Assembly: GCF_949628215.1 (NCBI RefSeq)
Contig: NC_134276.1
Span: 8,583,690 to 8,647,689, forward strand
Direction of reading: 5' to 3'
Length of the DNA stretch: 64,000 bases
Origin: Phalacrocorax aristotelis
Taxonomy: Eukaryota; Chordata; Aves; Suliformes; Phalacrocoracidae
Each line of letters begins with the position of its first letter. The stretch's first letter is position 1. The notes under the pieces were generated by a model, which had not been told where the DNA came from, searched no databases, and was given only the letters and a program-made list of their open reading frames with translations. The translations under genes were made by a program, and so were the position numbers. Of this stretch, positions 12,930 to 23,249 are shown in pieces.

Positions 12930-15488
12930 TCAGTGTTTAGGCTTATTGGAAAAAGGGCTCTGCGCTTGGAAGAACAACTCAGGAGACCAGGCAGCTGCCC
13001 CTTCCAAAACACCCCCTGAGTAATTTGCACTTGAGAGGAGATTCTTGTCTTCTGAAGGGGAACAAGTTTCCAGGATTGTATCATTTAAAAACAAGGCCTT
13101 GGTGACGCCTGCAGATACAGGAGTTGTTAGAATCCCAGCTCTATTCCCAGGGTTTAATCTCTCATTTCTGGAGCACATATAATCTTCACTCTTCTCTTTA
13201 CTCTCAGAAACAGGGTTCCTGCCCGCATGCCCACAGGTCAACTGCAAGTCAGTAGCCCAGGCACCTGTTTTAAAGCGTAAAGATGCCGTTGGTTTCAGCC
13301 TTTTGTTTGCAGATGGAGGGACCCACTCCTCCAAGCTGGCAGACAGCTGGCTGCTGAGGAACTGCTGTGATACAGTGCTGTTACTGTCTTTGTTTTCCCC
13401 GTTACCTGGCCTTTCCCGTTTCCTTAACCTGCCAGTGAGCTGCTGCAACAGAACGTTTTGAAAGGAAGACCTGGATCGCTTGCATTTGGAATGGATTTTA
13501 GCGGGATTTTTAGGGGTGAAGATAGGGACTAAAGAGCTGCTTTCCTCAACAGGCCACAGTTTCTGGCAAGGTTTTGTCAAAGGAGTTGACTGTGAATAAG
13601 GAACAAAGTCTTGAGCGCTGACTGAATTGCCCTCGGACTCACAGGAGGAGCGAGTTACTGGTGTACTGTGCTGTCTGAAAACAGGAGGGGACTGGTGTAG
13701 GGATGAGCTCCATTTTGAACTGTTACCGGGAACATCTCCAGGATAAAGCACCAATTCAGGAGCTGTGACCTTTTCTGTCACAGTATCTTCCTGTATTAAA
13801 GAATTACAGGATTTATTTAAGAATTCTACAGGTTTTGCTACCTCTCTTGCGCTTTCATCAAAGAGGTCAGCAGAAGCATTGTAGCTGCCTTCAGGGAGGA
13901 TACTGTTCCATAGCATCTCTCTCCTATTAACACTTTTGAAGGTATTTTCTGACAGTGCTGTCAACGGTTTTAATTCTCCTTTATATATCCTTCTTGTGCT
14001 GCTGGGAGTTGCTGGATCAGAGTCCCATCCCCCTGTGCACATAAGATCTGTCCTTTGGCTTGGCGTAGAAGAATTTTCTTTATCTGTACAACCAGAGAAA
14101 CAGCTATAATATGCAGAAAACAGACAGGTAGCTCCCTTGCTCATTTTTAAACAGGAGGTTTCTCTGTGTTCAGCAGTAGGCTGCAGACTAATAAAAGACC
14201 AAGCTGACTTTGAAATGTCAATATTTGCTTCTTTGGACTGCACATCTCTGCTCTCGGAAGCAGAAGGCTCTGATGTAACCGGCAAGGACTGTGACAGAAT
14301 AAGTAGATGAGGGTTAGGTGCAAAGCAAGATGCTCCACATTCCTTGTCAGTTGAAGATAAAGCATTAGAGGAAGACTCACATTGTGACACCTCATCGCTT
14401 GGAGACTTTGCATTCAACTGAAAACAAGCAAACGATATGTTCTCGCACCTATCATTCTCTGCTGGTGGCAAGTACCTCCCCGAGAGGATCGTTTTAGGTG
14501 AATCACCAGCTACTAGGATTTGCCTGGGATACGATTTGTTAGGATTTACACCCAACTTGCTACTTTCAAGAAGGGCATGTTTGCCTGCCTCAAGGCTGGG
14601 TGATGTTACACCACTCTTACCATCTTCTAATCTGGCTAAAAATTCATTTAGGCTTTCTGAGAATGGGAGATCATCCCAAAGCACTGAGTCCGTCTGAGAT
14701 ACTCCAGCTACATTTACATGGTCAGAAGCTGAGGGATCTCTCTTGTAAAAAAGGGAGTTGTGGGATTTTTCTGGGTAAGAATAATCTCTACTATTAGTCT
14801 TTGGGTAAATGCTTTTTACCCCAGATTCCAAGGGATGCTGTAACAACCTGGAACTGTTTCCATGTGATGGCTCAGTCTTTGAAGAGAATATTCTCTCTAA
14901 TTTATCAGTTGCAGAGGTACTGTCAGTCCGACCGGGCTGTGAACTCAATTCATTATCCTCCTCTTTATCCCTTTCCTTCACAGCAGAGCTGCAAAACTGT
15001 GAATCCCAAAGAGTTTGATTGTTGAGGCTTACACTGCATGATTCTGCAGACACAGCCCACCCCTCTTGGTCATGCTGTTCACTCACCAGCTTTCCCACTT
15101 CCAGAGTGGGAAAGTCTTCCACTGTCACCCCAGCAACAGATGAAGTCAGGCTGAAGGACTGCTGCCAGGACCCTAAAAAACTTTCTCTGCCATGAGACGG
15201 AACAAAACAGGAGCTTCTGCTGAGGCTAGACAAGCTGCTGAGCTCACTGACAGGTTCATCTATTGGAGCTGAAGACGCATCAGGTAAGTATGAGCTGTTA
15301 TTACAGCTCCTGAATTCTGCCGACTGCAGGAGCCGATGGAAGTAGCTGATAACGGTGAAGCCAGTAACAGCAGCATTTGGCAGGAAGATCTGGCAAGCTG
15401 TAAGGTTTTTTGTACTTCTATTAATTCTGGAACGGTTTTGCAAGATGCTGTTGGCAGCAGAATGCCCTCTATCTTCCCTTGCAAAATC
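12930..15488 (-). CDS. DDIAS: DDIAS large last coding exon
   Basis: Acceptor TTCCTCCCCCCAG, then GAT TTT GCA; 2,559 bases to the TGA at 12932-12930, residues 132-983. The open frame extends a few codons upstream of the acceptor to an ATG at 15515, but those codons are polypyrimidine-tract intron. CQIFLP and GFTVISYFHRLLQ (about 163-186) finish the conserved N-terminal domain. The rest is rich in Ser, Thr and Pro, with basic stretches near residues 800-825. The exon is uninterrupted and clearly under coding constraint. Confidence 0.95.
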   Translation of the reverse strand, partial: DFAREDRGHSAANSILQNRSRINRSTKNLTACQIFLPNAAVTGFTVISYFHRLLQSAEFRSCNNSSYLPDASSAPIDEPVSELSSLSSLSRSSCFVPSHGRESFLGSWQQSFSLTSSVAGVTVEDFPTLEVGKLVSEQHDQEGWAVSAESCSVSLNNQTLWDSQFCSSAVKERDKEEDNELSSQPGRTDSTSATDKLERIFSSKTEPSHGNSSRLLQHPLESGVKSIYPKTNSRDYSYPEKSHNSLFYKRDPSASDHVNVAGVSQTDSVLWDDLPFSESLNEFLARLEDGKSGVTSPSLEAGKHALLESSKLGVNPNKSYPRQILVAGDSPKTILSGRYLPPAENDRCENISFACFQLNAKSPSDEVSQCESSSNALSSTDKECGASCFAPNPHLLILSQSLPVTSEPSASESRDVQSKEANIDISKSAWSFISLQPTAEHRETSCLKMSKGATCLFSAYYSCFSGCTDKENSSTPSQRTDLMCTGGWDSDPATPSSTRRIYKGELKPLTALSENTFKSVNRREMLWNSILPEGSYNASADLFDESAREVAKPVEFLNKSCNSLIQEDTVTEKVTAPELVLYPGDVPGNSSKWSSSLHQSPPVFRQHSTPVTRSSCESEGNSVSAQDFVPYSQSTPLTKPCQKLWPVEESSSLVPIFTPKNPAKIHSKCKRSRSSFQNVLLQQLTGRLRKRERPGNGENKDSNSTVSQQFLSSQLSASLEEWVPPSANKRLKPTASLRFKTGAWATDLQLTCGHAGRNPVSESKEKSEDYMCSRNERLNPGNRAGILTTPVSAGVTKALFLNDTILETCSPSEDKNLLSSANYSGGVLEGAAAWSPELFFQAQSPFSNKPKH

Positions 15489-18400
15489 CTGGGGGGAGGA
15501 AGGGAAAAAAAACAAAACAACAAAAACTTAGTGCAATGCTTTATTTTTTGATAGAAAAAAACTTAACTCATGTCTTTTAAGTTAGGCTTAAATTTAGGTC
15601 TCACTCTTTGTCAGGATCTGCAGGGAAGCGAATAAAAAACAGTCCATCACACAAAGCAGTACTCCCTGGGAAATACGCACTGGCAAGGGCTATAAAGGGC
15701 ATCACAGCAAGCGGTTCCTTGCTTGTTGCAATTACGCAGAATTTTGGAGCTGGAAAAACAAACAAGAATTCTAAGAGAGGACTTCACACAAAATTTCTTC
15801 CTCCCTTTAGGGCACTGGGTGCTTCCGGGCTTCCTCCAGCGCAGTTCTGTGCAAATGGCGAGCTGCCTAAGGCCAGTGCTTTTCTTTTATGCAGGAGGCG
15901 CGGGCAGTACTTGAAGCAAAGCACTCTGGTGAGTGCTGTACTGTGCAGTACTGACTTGGCAGCTCAGCTGTCAAAGCTGTTTTCTATGTGCTACCTCTGT
16001 GAAAGGGAAATAAGCTACAACCATTATCTTCTCAGATTTATTTGGAGAGTAGCATTTCAAAGGACCTTCAGCTGCAATTCTTTACAGAACCTGCTTCTCT
16101 CCACATAGAAATTACAGGTGAAAATCGCCATTAAAAGCCGAGGGCATTATCTAATGTTTCGAGAAGTGAATAAACCCTTTTTCACCTCCCCCTCAAGGTC
16201 TGGCAATGCCAGAGAGGCCAGCAAGCAAATACGTCTGTCTTCAAATTCAACAACCCTCCTACTCCCTGACTCTACGCAAAGGTTGAGGCTGAAGGCTGTT
16301 AGCCAAGGACAGTGCCCTTCTAGGAAAGCATGTAATGTTGATTGTGAGTTTTATCTGGGAGAGTGCAACTGTGTGCAGAGCTGAACACAACTACACAGAA
16401 ATGTCTGCAGCCAAAGGCTGGACAAACAAAATGGTCTCTAAATGTGTGTTCATTCCTTGTGAGTGCAGGATTACTTCTATCTGCAAAGGCATTGGACCTA
16501 GAGACCTGGTGAATGGGTCCAGTTAAGTGAAGTAAAGTAAATGGGTCCATTACATAAGATGCTGTGCACTAGGAAAGTCTCAGCTCAGATATAAACCTCA
16601 TGGTACCTGTGGGAGAAGAAAAACACCTGCCAGGTAGGATTTAGTTCACAGACTTCATAATATGAATGATTTGCGCAAGCACCACTTGAAGAGAACTTAG
16701 AAGACTGTTTCTATGGAAATATTACTGAGAACTAATATTTCAAAGTCTGTTAAACACATAAAAGAGCCACAAATGCATACGTTGAATAGCAGTACTTCAT
16801 CAACATTTTAAAACATGTTCTTATATCCAGAAGTACCGAAATGCTGTAAGGGGATGTGTTTCTCCTTACATTTCAGACACCAGGAGACTCTGCTGCACGG
16901 GAAAGGTAGGGCAGTGCTTGAAAAGACAGTCTGTTTCTTGCTTGAACTGTACGTGTTTTTTTTTTTTTACAGACTCTCCAAGCTGTCACTGACATGCACA
17001 GGAGCTGGCACTGCTTGGGCTCTCTGAAAAGCAGCCCTGACAAGCTGTCAGGCTGACTACTGCCATTCAGAGATGACTTTTGGATGCAACTCATTTAAAA
17101 TAACACAGGAGTCTGGGGGAAGAGGAGCAGAATTGTTCCCATGTCCTACCCCTAAATTTTCTCAAATTCCCAAAAGACATTGTACACGATGTTTTGGTAA
17201 CTCAGTCTATGCCCCCAGCTGGCTACAAGCTATTGAAAAAACTCATCATAAGAGAGTAACGTGGATGAGATGTTACCTTCACTCCAAATATAAATCTTTT
17301 TCCAATGAAACAGGCTTCCACTGCTTGAACTAATACTCCTGGACAGGCCTCTGCGTTGGTTTCTCCTGACAGCTGATTGAAGTCTTGAATACACCTTGAG
17401 TAAAAACACAGAAGTATCGCACCAACAGAGGAAGCCTTACATAGCATTTTAGCTGTAGTATAGGTTGAACACATGCTAAAGAGAAGCTACTGTGGCAGCT
17501 TAAACTAAACATAAAGTGAAAACAGGAAACCATGAACCTATATATCAATTGTTTAGTTTACCTAATTTGCTAGTGAAACAGAAGTAAAACAACGGCTTTG
17601 AATAGGTTTAATATACACACAACTTTTGAGTGGTCCCTGTGTGACTGTGATTTCTGTATCAATGCAATGACTGCATAACGCTGTCAACGTGCTGCTATTG
17701 CTTACACATCCTTCCTGCCCACACCTTTACAGCAACAGCAGCATCCACATCAAGACATGCAAACAACTCTTTTTCACAGCTGACAGTAGTACAGCCGTCT
17801 AGTGTAGAATGCTGGCCATGAGTATGTTGTTAATGCTGCTAATATGGGATTTAATAAGTGTTCACCTTTGACCCAGTGATAACAGAAGTTATTTGAAAAT
17901 AACAGAATTGAGAAACAAGCAGTGAATGTATCCAACTATCCCATCCTAGCAGTTTCACATATCAGAAAGCCTGAAGCTTACAATGTAGGTGTCAGGCTCT
18001 GAGGACTACCCGGCTTTCTTAGAAATCCCTCCTTGCTAAAGAAAAATCTGGTCATATTGAATTAAAGTCATAATGTACACGCTTTTTTTTTTAAATCCAA
18101 ACGGCTAAAAAAAACAACAAAAAAAAAAACCCCAAAGACACTCTCTCTACCTTAAGATTCTTCTTCTAAAATCCTGAGAAAAAAATATGTCTAAATCTTT
18201 GGAAAAGCCAACTTACTGAGTAATGTGACATTAGACAAAGGAAATTCAATCATCTCGGATAAGGGAGGAAGGACACAAGGAACCAAACTGTGAAGCTCAC
18301 TTAGCAGGTGGTACCTGCCTTCAACAGACAAGTAGAGGATCTCTTATGTAGTAATTAATCTCAAAATTTCAAGATTTCAGGAAGAAACAAAATTTCAGCA

Positions 18401-19815
18401 TTTTCTTAAGGTGATGGGTACCAAGGAAATGATAGAAGGGAGCACTTTAGCAGCTTCTTCCCACTCGTCTCCCCACCACCCAGGCTCATCTCATTTTTTT
18501 TTAGGCTGAAGAAAAAGCAGTAGCTCTATAGTTAGAAACAAACCAGTCCTCACCTCTGCAGATTTTCTGCAGTGACCCCAAAGAATGGATCTAAGCAACT
18601 GCCAAACACGGTAATATCAAACAAATCCTTAGTGTCAGCAATCCTTAGGGCCAATCTATATCTGTAGCTTGCATCTTTAGCTTCACCTGTGCAGCCACAT
18701 TTTAGACAGTTAAACCTGCCAAAAGACAGTATAAGAATAAAAAAAGGTTGAATACCTGAACTTCTGTTAATTACTGCTCTAGTAAGAACTTACCTGCAGC
18801 CATAAGTACTACTACTATAATGTATCAAATATTCGATTACACATGATAAGATTCTTTCTTATTCTTTACTCTGAGGCATTAATCTCACCGTAGGCTCAGC
18901 AAGGTGTCTGTATCATGACAGAATCCCTCTGGCTTTTTTTATTGATTTATTAAATGCTAGTCTGTTGTGAAATTGGAGAGAAAAAGTGGGCTTTGAATGA
19001 CCTGCTGGGGACTCATTTTGAACTCCCTGCACCCCCAATTTTTGCATTTTGTTCCAGTTTGGGATTTTTATTCCTGTAGTTTTAGTATAATACCTAGATT
19101 TCAAAAAATCATCAGAAACAGCACTGTTAGCATCTGAAATAACAGATATTCTTGCTCTACGAAGTCAGCTCCTTCCATTTAAGAGTGACATTCATAGATT
19201 TACTGTTCTTCTGTGTATCGTAGATTCCACCTAACAGTGGGATTAAAAAGGAAAGCTCACACATTTCTGGATACACAGTTAAATGGAAGAACCTTACAGG
19301 ACTGCCTGATGCATTGTACATATAGAATGAGGGGGAAAAAAATTTAGGATTTGATTTGCAGAGGCTTTCTACCAATGCTTTCCAACTTAGAAACAGCACC
19401 GAAGAAGTGGGCTGTGGGGGGATGCAGTTGGAAGCTATTAACACACATCATTTATTCTCATAAACTATCCTTCAACGCTGCATGGCACTGAACACAATAG
19501 AACTCTTGATCAATAACAACCTCCAAGCTGCTACTGGAATACAGAGAGACCTAACCAGTGATACGTAACACAAATATCTGAAATTAGCACCTACTTCTAC
19601 AATGGCTGGATTTTCACCAATTTGTTTTAACTTGTGTCCAGCTCCCAGAGATCCCCAAGGCCTCTGACAGTTACAGTTAACAAACCCCAAAGTAGGACGT
19701 ACCTCCTAGAATCCAGTATCAGCCTAGAAAAGCATTTTTGACAGGCAGGATAGGTGAAGTAGGAGTTCTGAACAGAAATTACAGAGGCAGCCAAGAGTCC
19801 TCTCACACTATTCAT
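12930..19815 (-). CDS. DDIAS: DDIAS, DNA damage-induced apoptosis suppressor; four coding exons, 983 residues
   Basis: Joining minus-strand segments 19815-19703, 18715-18554, 17394-17277 and 15488-12930 gives one open frame of 2,952 bases, 983 residues plus TGA, close to the human 998. All junctions are GT-AG with matching phases. The N-terminus has a four-cysteine cluster (C25, C28, C41, C44; C-x2-C-x12-C-x2-C) followed by strands like those in the C-terminal DNA-binding domain of replication protein A, so a zinc-stabilised OB fold. The rest looks disordered and Ser-rich, with islands that match human DDIAS: WDDLPFSESLN (about 402-412), SYNASADLFDE (666-676), SAQDFVPYSQSTPLT (755-769), EEWVPP (about 851-856) and AWSPELF near the end (964-970). 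In mammals the protein (also C11orf82 or noxin) is induced by DNA damage and suppresses apoptosis. DDIAS faces RAB30 tail to tail and PRCP head to head. Confidence 0.95.
15489..17276 (-). other. DDIAS: DDIAS intron before the last exon
   Basis: GTAACA...CAG intron of about 1.8 kb. A plus-strand open frame of 166 codons (15,608-16,108) has no recognisable domain and is likely chance. No mobile element seen. Confidence 0.75.
17277..17394 (-). CDS. DDIAS: DDIAS third coding exon
   Basis: 118 bases between acceptor TTTACTCAAG and donor GTAACA, residues 92-131. It encodes CIQDFNQLSGE then AVEACFIGKRFIFGVK, matching human IQD and AVETCFVGQSFIFGV. It ends in phase 0, which fits the start of the large last exon. 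Confidence 0.93.
17395..18553 (-). other. DDIAS: DDIAS intron between second and third coding exons
   Basis: GTGAGG...AAG intron of 1,159 bases, AT-rich, with an A-rich tract at about 18,107-18,130. Nothing else recognised. Confidence 0.75.
18554..18715 (-). CDS. DDIAS: DDIAS second coding exon
   Basis: 162 bases between acceptor CTTTTGGCAG and donor GTGAGG, residues 38-91. It encodes NCLKCGCTGEA, with the second Cys pair (C41, C44), then YRYRLALRIAD and ITVFGSCLDPFFGVTA, matching the human OB-type segment. No long open frame marks this exon; it was found by reading the minus strand between the flanking exons. Confidence 0.93.
18716..19702 (-). other. DDIAS: DDIAS intron between first and second coding exons
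   Basis: GTACGT...CAG intron of 987 bases. No repeat or gene recognised. Confidence 0.75.
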
Positions 19816-19831
19816 GTGCTCACAGCATCAC
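19703..19831 (-). CDS. DDIAS: DDIAS first coding exon (start codon at 19815-19813)
   Basis: The exon follows an acceptor TACTTGTTTCAG and carries 16 bases of 5' UTR before ATG. It codes for residues 1-37 and two bases of codon 38, then donor GTACGT. The residues MNSVRGLLAASVISVQNS and YPACQKCFSR align with the human N-terminus and supply the first Cys pair (C25, C28). The start is chosen because this is the Met conserved with human DDIAS. An untranslated exon must lie upstream, probably in the CpG island. Confidence 0.92.
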
Positions 19832-22645
19832 CTGAAACAAGTAGGTCAAAATGCTTCAAAGAGTTCTCATTTTATGAGATGTTAATATTAACTGCCTTTA
19901 CCTGAGTTGTTTGAACATTTTGAAAGGCAGCCCTCAGGAAATTACGATCTCTGTTTGAAAATGGTAGCCCAATTGATGCAACATCTATAATTACCCTTAA
20001 TTAACCCTTTAAAAAGAAAAAAAAAATTAAGATATGTAATAAGAAGCAAGTGTTCATGATATTTACACACCACCACAGATAAGTCATGCCAATTCCCCCT
20101 TGGATTTAGGGAATCTCTATTAGAACTACCCTTGAGCACGGCACTGCAGCAAATCTGTTTGATTTTTTTCCTTAATTCAGAATGAAGTCACAGCATGGCA
20201 TTAAAAACTGAAACATTTCTACGCTTGTAATTCTGCAAACACCTTCAATACCAATGGCTTTGAAAGGAGAAGATGCCTAGAAAATCTCAAAAGGGCTTGG
20301 AACGGCAACTACGCTCATGCCCTTTCAGCCAAAGAGACAGCTCTACAGTATTCGCCGTTGCTTTCAACAAAGACAATGTGTGGAAATGACAAATAAATGC
20401 TGACAAATTTAAATAAATAAGTAAATAATTTTTATTCATCATTACTTTTCTGCAGAATTACCTTGCCTTTATTATCACTATACTGTCCAAGATATCTGTT
20501 TTTAGGAAACTTCCCCTATTTTAGAAAGTTAACTTCTTTTCTCAGCAGATGTAGACAAAAATACCCTAAAGTACTTCAAATCATAGAGTTCCAACTTCAA
20601 TGGCCAAAACGTTCTCTACAGTTGAAGTAAAGCACACCTTAAAAATCCTTCTTTGCAAAAGTACTTTCCCACAGTAATAGCTAAATATACATCTGTCTTC
20701 GATGTAAACTGCAGAATGAACTCAGAATAGGAAGTGAATTTTACATCTTCATCCCTTAACTCCCCCAGGGAGCCAAAAGGCCAAAGAGATAAAGGACACT
20801 CAAGTACAGCTTTTACACGTTAAAACTCATTCAATAATCAATGATATTTTGTTCATAGTTTGCCAACAAAACATAAAGTTTAACTTACAGGCTATCCCTC
20901 TGCCCCTGGGGGCACTGTTCTCAGCATTCTGGTAAAAACAAGATCTGTAACATGAGTACTAGAAAAATGTGAGTGACTAAACCGATTGCTCTGAGAGGTT
21001 CAGAGAAGAAAAAAAAAAAAATCAGATATCCCAATATGGTAGAAAGGCCAGAAAAACAGAGGCAAGAAAAACTAAAAGCTTTACTCAGGGCCAACAAAAA
21101 TGAATTTTAAAAAAATCTCTTTTCAGAACAATTATTAACAGAGACTCATTTGACCTAATATATTAAATTGTGCATGCTTTCAATTCTTGCCAAAAGGGAA
21201 CTATCTTGTTTTAGTTTACCAACATATAGAGAAGAAATAATAAAATTAAGTCCAATTTTGTTATTGCCCAAGAAGGTGGACTAGGAGAAACCAGCAGGTG
21301 CTTTGCATTCCAACTGTTGTTTACATAGCTGTGAGTTAAAAAAAGTACAGTTATTTGCACTTTTTAAAAAAATAACTCCCCTCCCATGCCCCCAAAACCA
21401 GTGAATGCTTCAAGTATTCAACCGAAATATGGGAGATAAAGCATAGCACGTATGTATTCACGCAGCCTCTGGTAAGAGCTCCCTTTACAGCAAACAGACT
21501 CAAGGTCTACACCCGTTTCTCCTTGGTAGAAATACAGTATTCATTATCTGGATGCAAGTTAAAAAAGGATAGTATAAATAGAACCACAGAATGTCCTGAG
21601 TTGGAAGGGACCCACAAGGATCATTGACAACTCCGAAATTCACACCATGTGTTTAAGGGCATTTTCCAACTGCTTCTTAAATATCGCCAGACTTGGTGCC
21701 GTGATGCCTCCCTGGGGAGCCTGTTCCAGGGCTCCACCACCCTCTGAGGGAAGAACCTGTTCCTAACACCCAGCCTAACCCTCCCCTGGCACATCTCCCT
21801 GCCATTCCCTCGGGTCCTGTCATCGGTCACCAAAGAGAAGAGATCAGCGCCTGCCCCTCCTCCTCCCCTTGGGAGGGAGCTGCAGAGCGCCATGAGGGCT
21901 GCCCTCGGCCTCCTCTGCTCCAGGCTGAACAAACCACGGGACTTCAGCTGCTCCTCGTAGGGTTTCTCCTCTAAACTCTTCACCAACTCTGTGGCCTCCT
22001 CTGGACACTCTCCAGTAGCTTTATACCCTTAATGTCCTGTGGTGCCCAAACCTGCACCCAGCACTCGAGGTGAGGCCGCCCCAGCGCGGAGCAGAGCGGG
22101 ACAATCCCCTCCCTCGCCCGGCTGCGATGCAGGGCTCGATACACCCCAGGGGACGGCTGGCCCTCTTGATTGAAATACATCTGGTTTACTTTGGGTTATT
22201 TTAATTAAACAAAACAAAACAAGGCTCCGGACCCACATACCCAGCCAGGCACTCCAGGTGCTCCCCTCCGCCAGCCTCCAAAGAGCGTCGTCGCCTTTCG
22301 ACAGCCCCGGAACCTCACCCAGATCCCCACCAGTGCCTGCTGCCCTCCAGCGCGCACACTGCCTTAAATCTCTCCCTAAGGGAAAAAAAAAATCAAAGCA
22401 CACAAGAAGAGCTGTACGTAACAGGTCTCACACTGCAACTTCTGCCCCATAACCACCAGCCTCCTCCCGCCCCAGCCCCGAGGCGGCCCCGGAGGTCGGC
22501 AGCGAGCGGCCGAGCCTGGCACAAGGGCGCTGAAGAACGGAGGGAGCCGCCTGGCTTCACCCCACACCCCCCGCTCCTCCCGGGCGCTTCACGCTGTGCT
22601 CAACGCCCGGGAACGCTGCAGTTACCCGTGTTTTACCGCTCTTAC
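19832..22645 (-). other. DDIAS: Probable 5' intron of DDIAS
   Basis: The first coding exon begins with a splice acceptor, so an upstream untranslated exon is required. A good minus-strand donor, ATGG|GTAAGAG, lies at 22,646/22,645 inside the CpG island, giving an intron of about 2.8 kb. The intron is AT-rich apart from a CR1 copy at 21,580-22,170. The donor choice is inference. Confidence 0.5.
21580..22170 (-). mobile_element. CR1 LINE, 5'-truncated copy (minus orientation)
   Basis: Reading the minus strand, translated pieces KSRGLFSLEQRR, GNGREMCQGRVRLG and RVVEPWNRLPREA are the CR1 ORF2 C-terminus. The 3' end carries the usual GTCCCTTCCAACTCAGGACATTCTGTGG-like tail, here near 21,580-21,612. 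The 5' end is truncated near 22,170. It lies in the 5' intron of DDIAS in the same orientation as that gene. The copy is decayed and not mobile. Confidence 0.9.
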
Positions 22646-22800
22646 CCATCTGCCTCTGTGACCAAACCCAGCCTCCGCCCCCCGCCCTCAGGCCGAGGGA
22701 GGAGCGGAGAGAAGGTTGTCGTGGTGCCCGGGCCCAGGCCCTCAGCTCCGTCCTCTCAGTCCGGGGAGGTGACGCCCCCAGCCCTGAGGAGAGCCCGGCC
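22646..22800 (-). other. DDIAS: Inferred untranslated first exon of DDIAS
   Basis: Placed between the donor ATGG|GTAAGAG and a likely start region 50-100 bases downstream (minus strand) of the CCAAT box at 22,847-22,851. The 5' limit is a guess; CAGE or RNA-seq would fix it. Confidence 0.35.
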
Positions 22801-22846
22801 GACGGAAGGGCGCGCCGCTGGGGGGCGGGGAAGAGGCGGCGCTCAC

Positions 22847-23057
22847 CCAATCGCACGCAGTTCTGGGAGGGCGCGGCTCCCTCATTTACCCAATAGGAAA
22901 GCGAGGATGGCAGCTTCCTTCTCGCAGGTCGCTCACACGGCACCCAGCCACGCGCTCCAAGCAACCAATCACCGCCTTCTCAGAAGAGGAAACAGAACCC
23001 CGCATTCAACTTGCCGTAGCCAATGGGGAAAGGGCGCACGCGCTACCCGCGGCCAAT
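22847..23057 (+). promoter_or_regulatory. Cluster of five CCAAT boxes
   Basis: CCAAT occurs at 22,847, 22,890, 22,965, 23,020 and 23,053 (first base), all on the plus strand, with spacings of 43, 75, 55 and 33 bases. Flanks such as ACCAATCAC, GCCAATGGG and GCCAATCGG fit NF-Y sites. Such clusters are typical of CpG-island promoters and of cell-cycle genes, which would suit DDIAS. Confidence 0.7.
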
Positions 23058-23090
23058 CGGAAAGCCCCGCTGCTCAGTGCCCACCCTCCC

Positions 23091-23096
23091 CACGTG
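23091..23096. promoter_or_regulatory. CACGTG E-box in the PRCP promoter
   Basis: A palindromic E-box, CCCCACGTGCGGG, about 155 bases upstream of the PRCP start codon. Such boxes bind USF, MYC/MAX or TFEB-family factors. TFEB control would fit a lysosomal enzyme, but the flanks are not the full CLEAR consensus. Confidence 0.5.
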
Positions 23097-23207
23097 CGGG
23101 ATAGACCTTCCCCTTCGGGGCGGGCAGCATATGCGGCACCACCCACCCCCCCCGCCGGGTCCCGCCGCGCCCCGGGGCGTCCCGCCGGCGGGGGGTCAGC
23201 GCCCCGG

Positions 23208-23213
23208 TATAAA
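23208..23213 (+). promoter_or_regulatory. TATA-like box upstream of PRCP
   Basis: TATAAA within CCCCGGTATAAAGCGG, 42 bases upstream of the PRCP ATG. If used, transcription would start near 23,238-23,243 and leave a 5' UTR of only about 10 bases. It may instead be fortuitous inside a CpG island. Confidence 0.4.
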
Positions 23214-23249
23214 GCGGCGGGGCGGCGGTGGGCTCTGATCCCTCCGGCC

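Noticed and set aside
15489-15515. ATG at 15515 (minus) as the start of an 861-residue DDIAS protein
   Set aside because: These codons are the polypyrimidine tract of the splice acceptor; upstream exons that match human DDIAS are present and in phase.
15608-16108. 166-codon plus-strand frame in a DDIAS intron
   Set aside because: No homology recognised; intronic position and composition suggest chance.
16505-16550. Short direct repeat around AATGGGTCCA with AAGTGAAGTAAAGTAAA between
   Set aside because: Too short and simple to support a mobile element or regulatory array.
22557-23104. Long open frames on both strands in the CpG island
   Set aside because: High G+C removes stop codons; the translations are low-complexity Pro/Arg/Gly/Ala with no homology I recognise.
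23094-23249. N-terminal extension of PRCP upstream of the ATG at 23250
   Set aside because: The frame is open but has no ATG, only a GTG, and the signal peptide begins at 23250.
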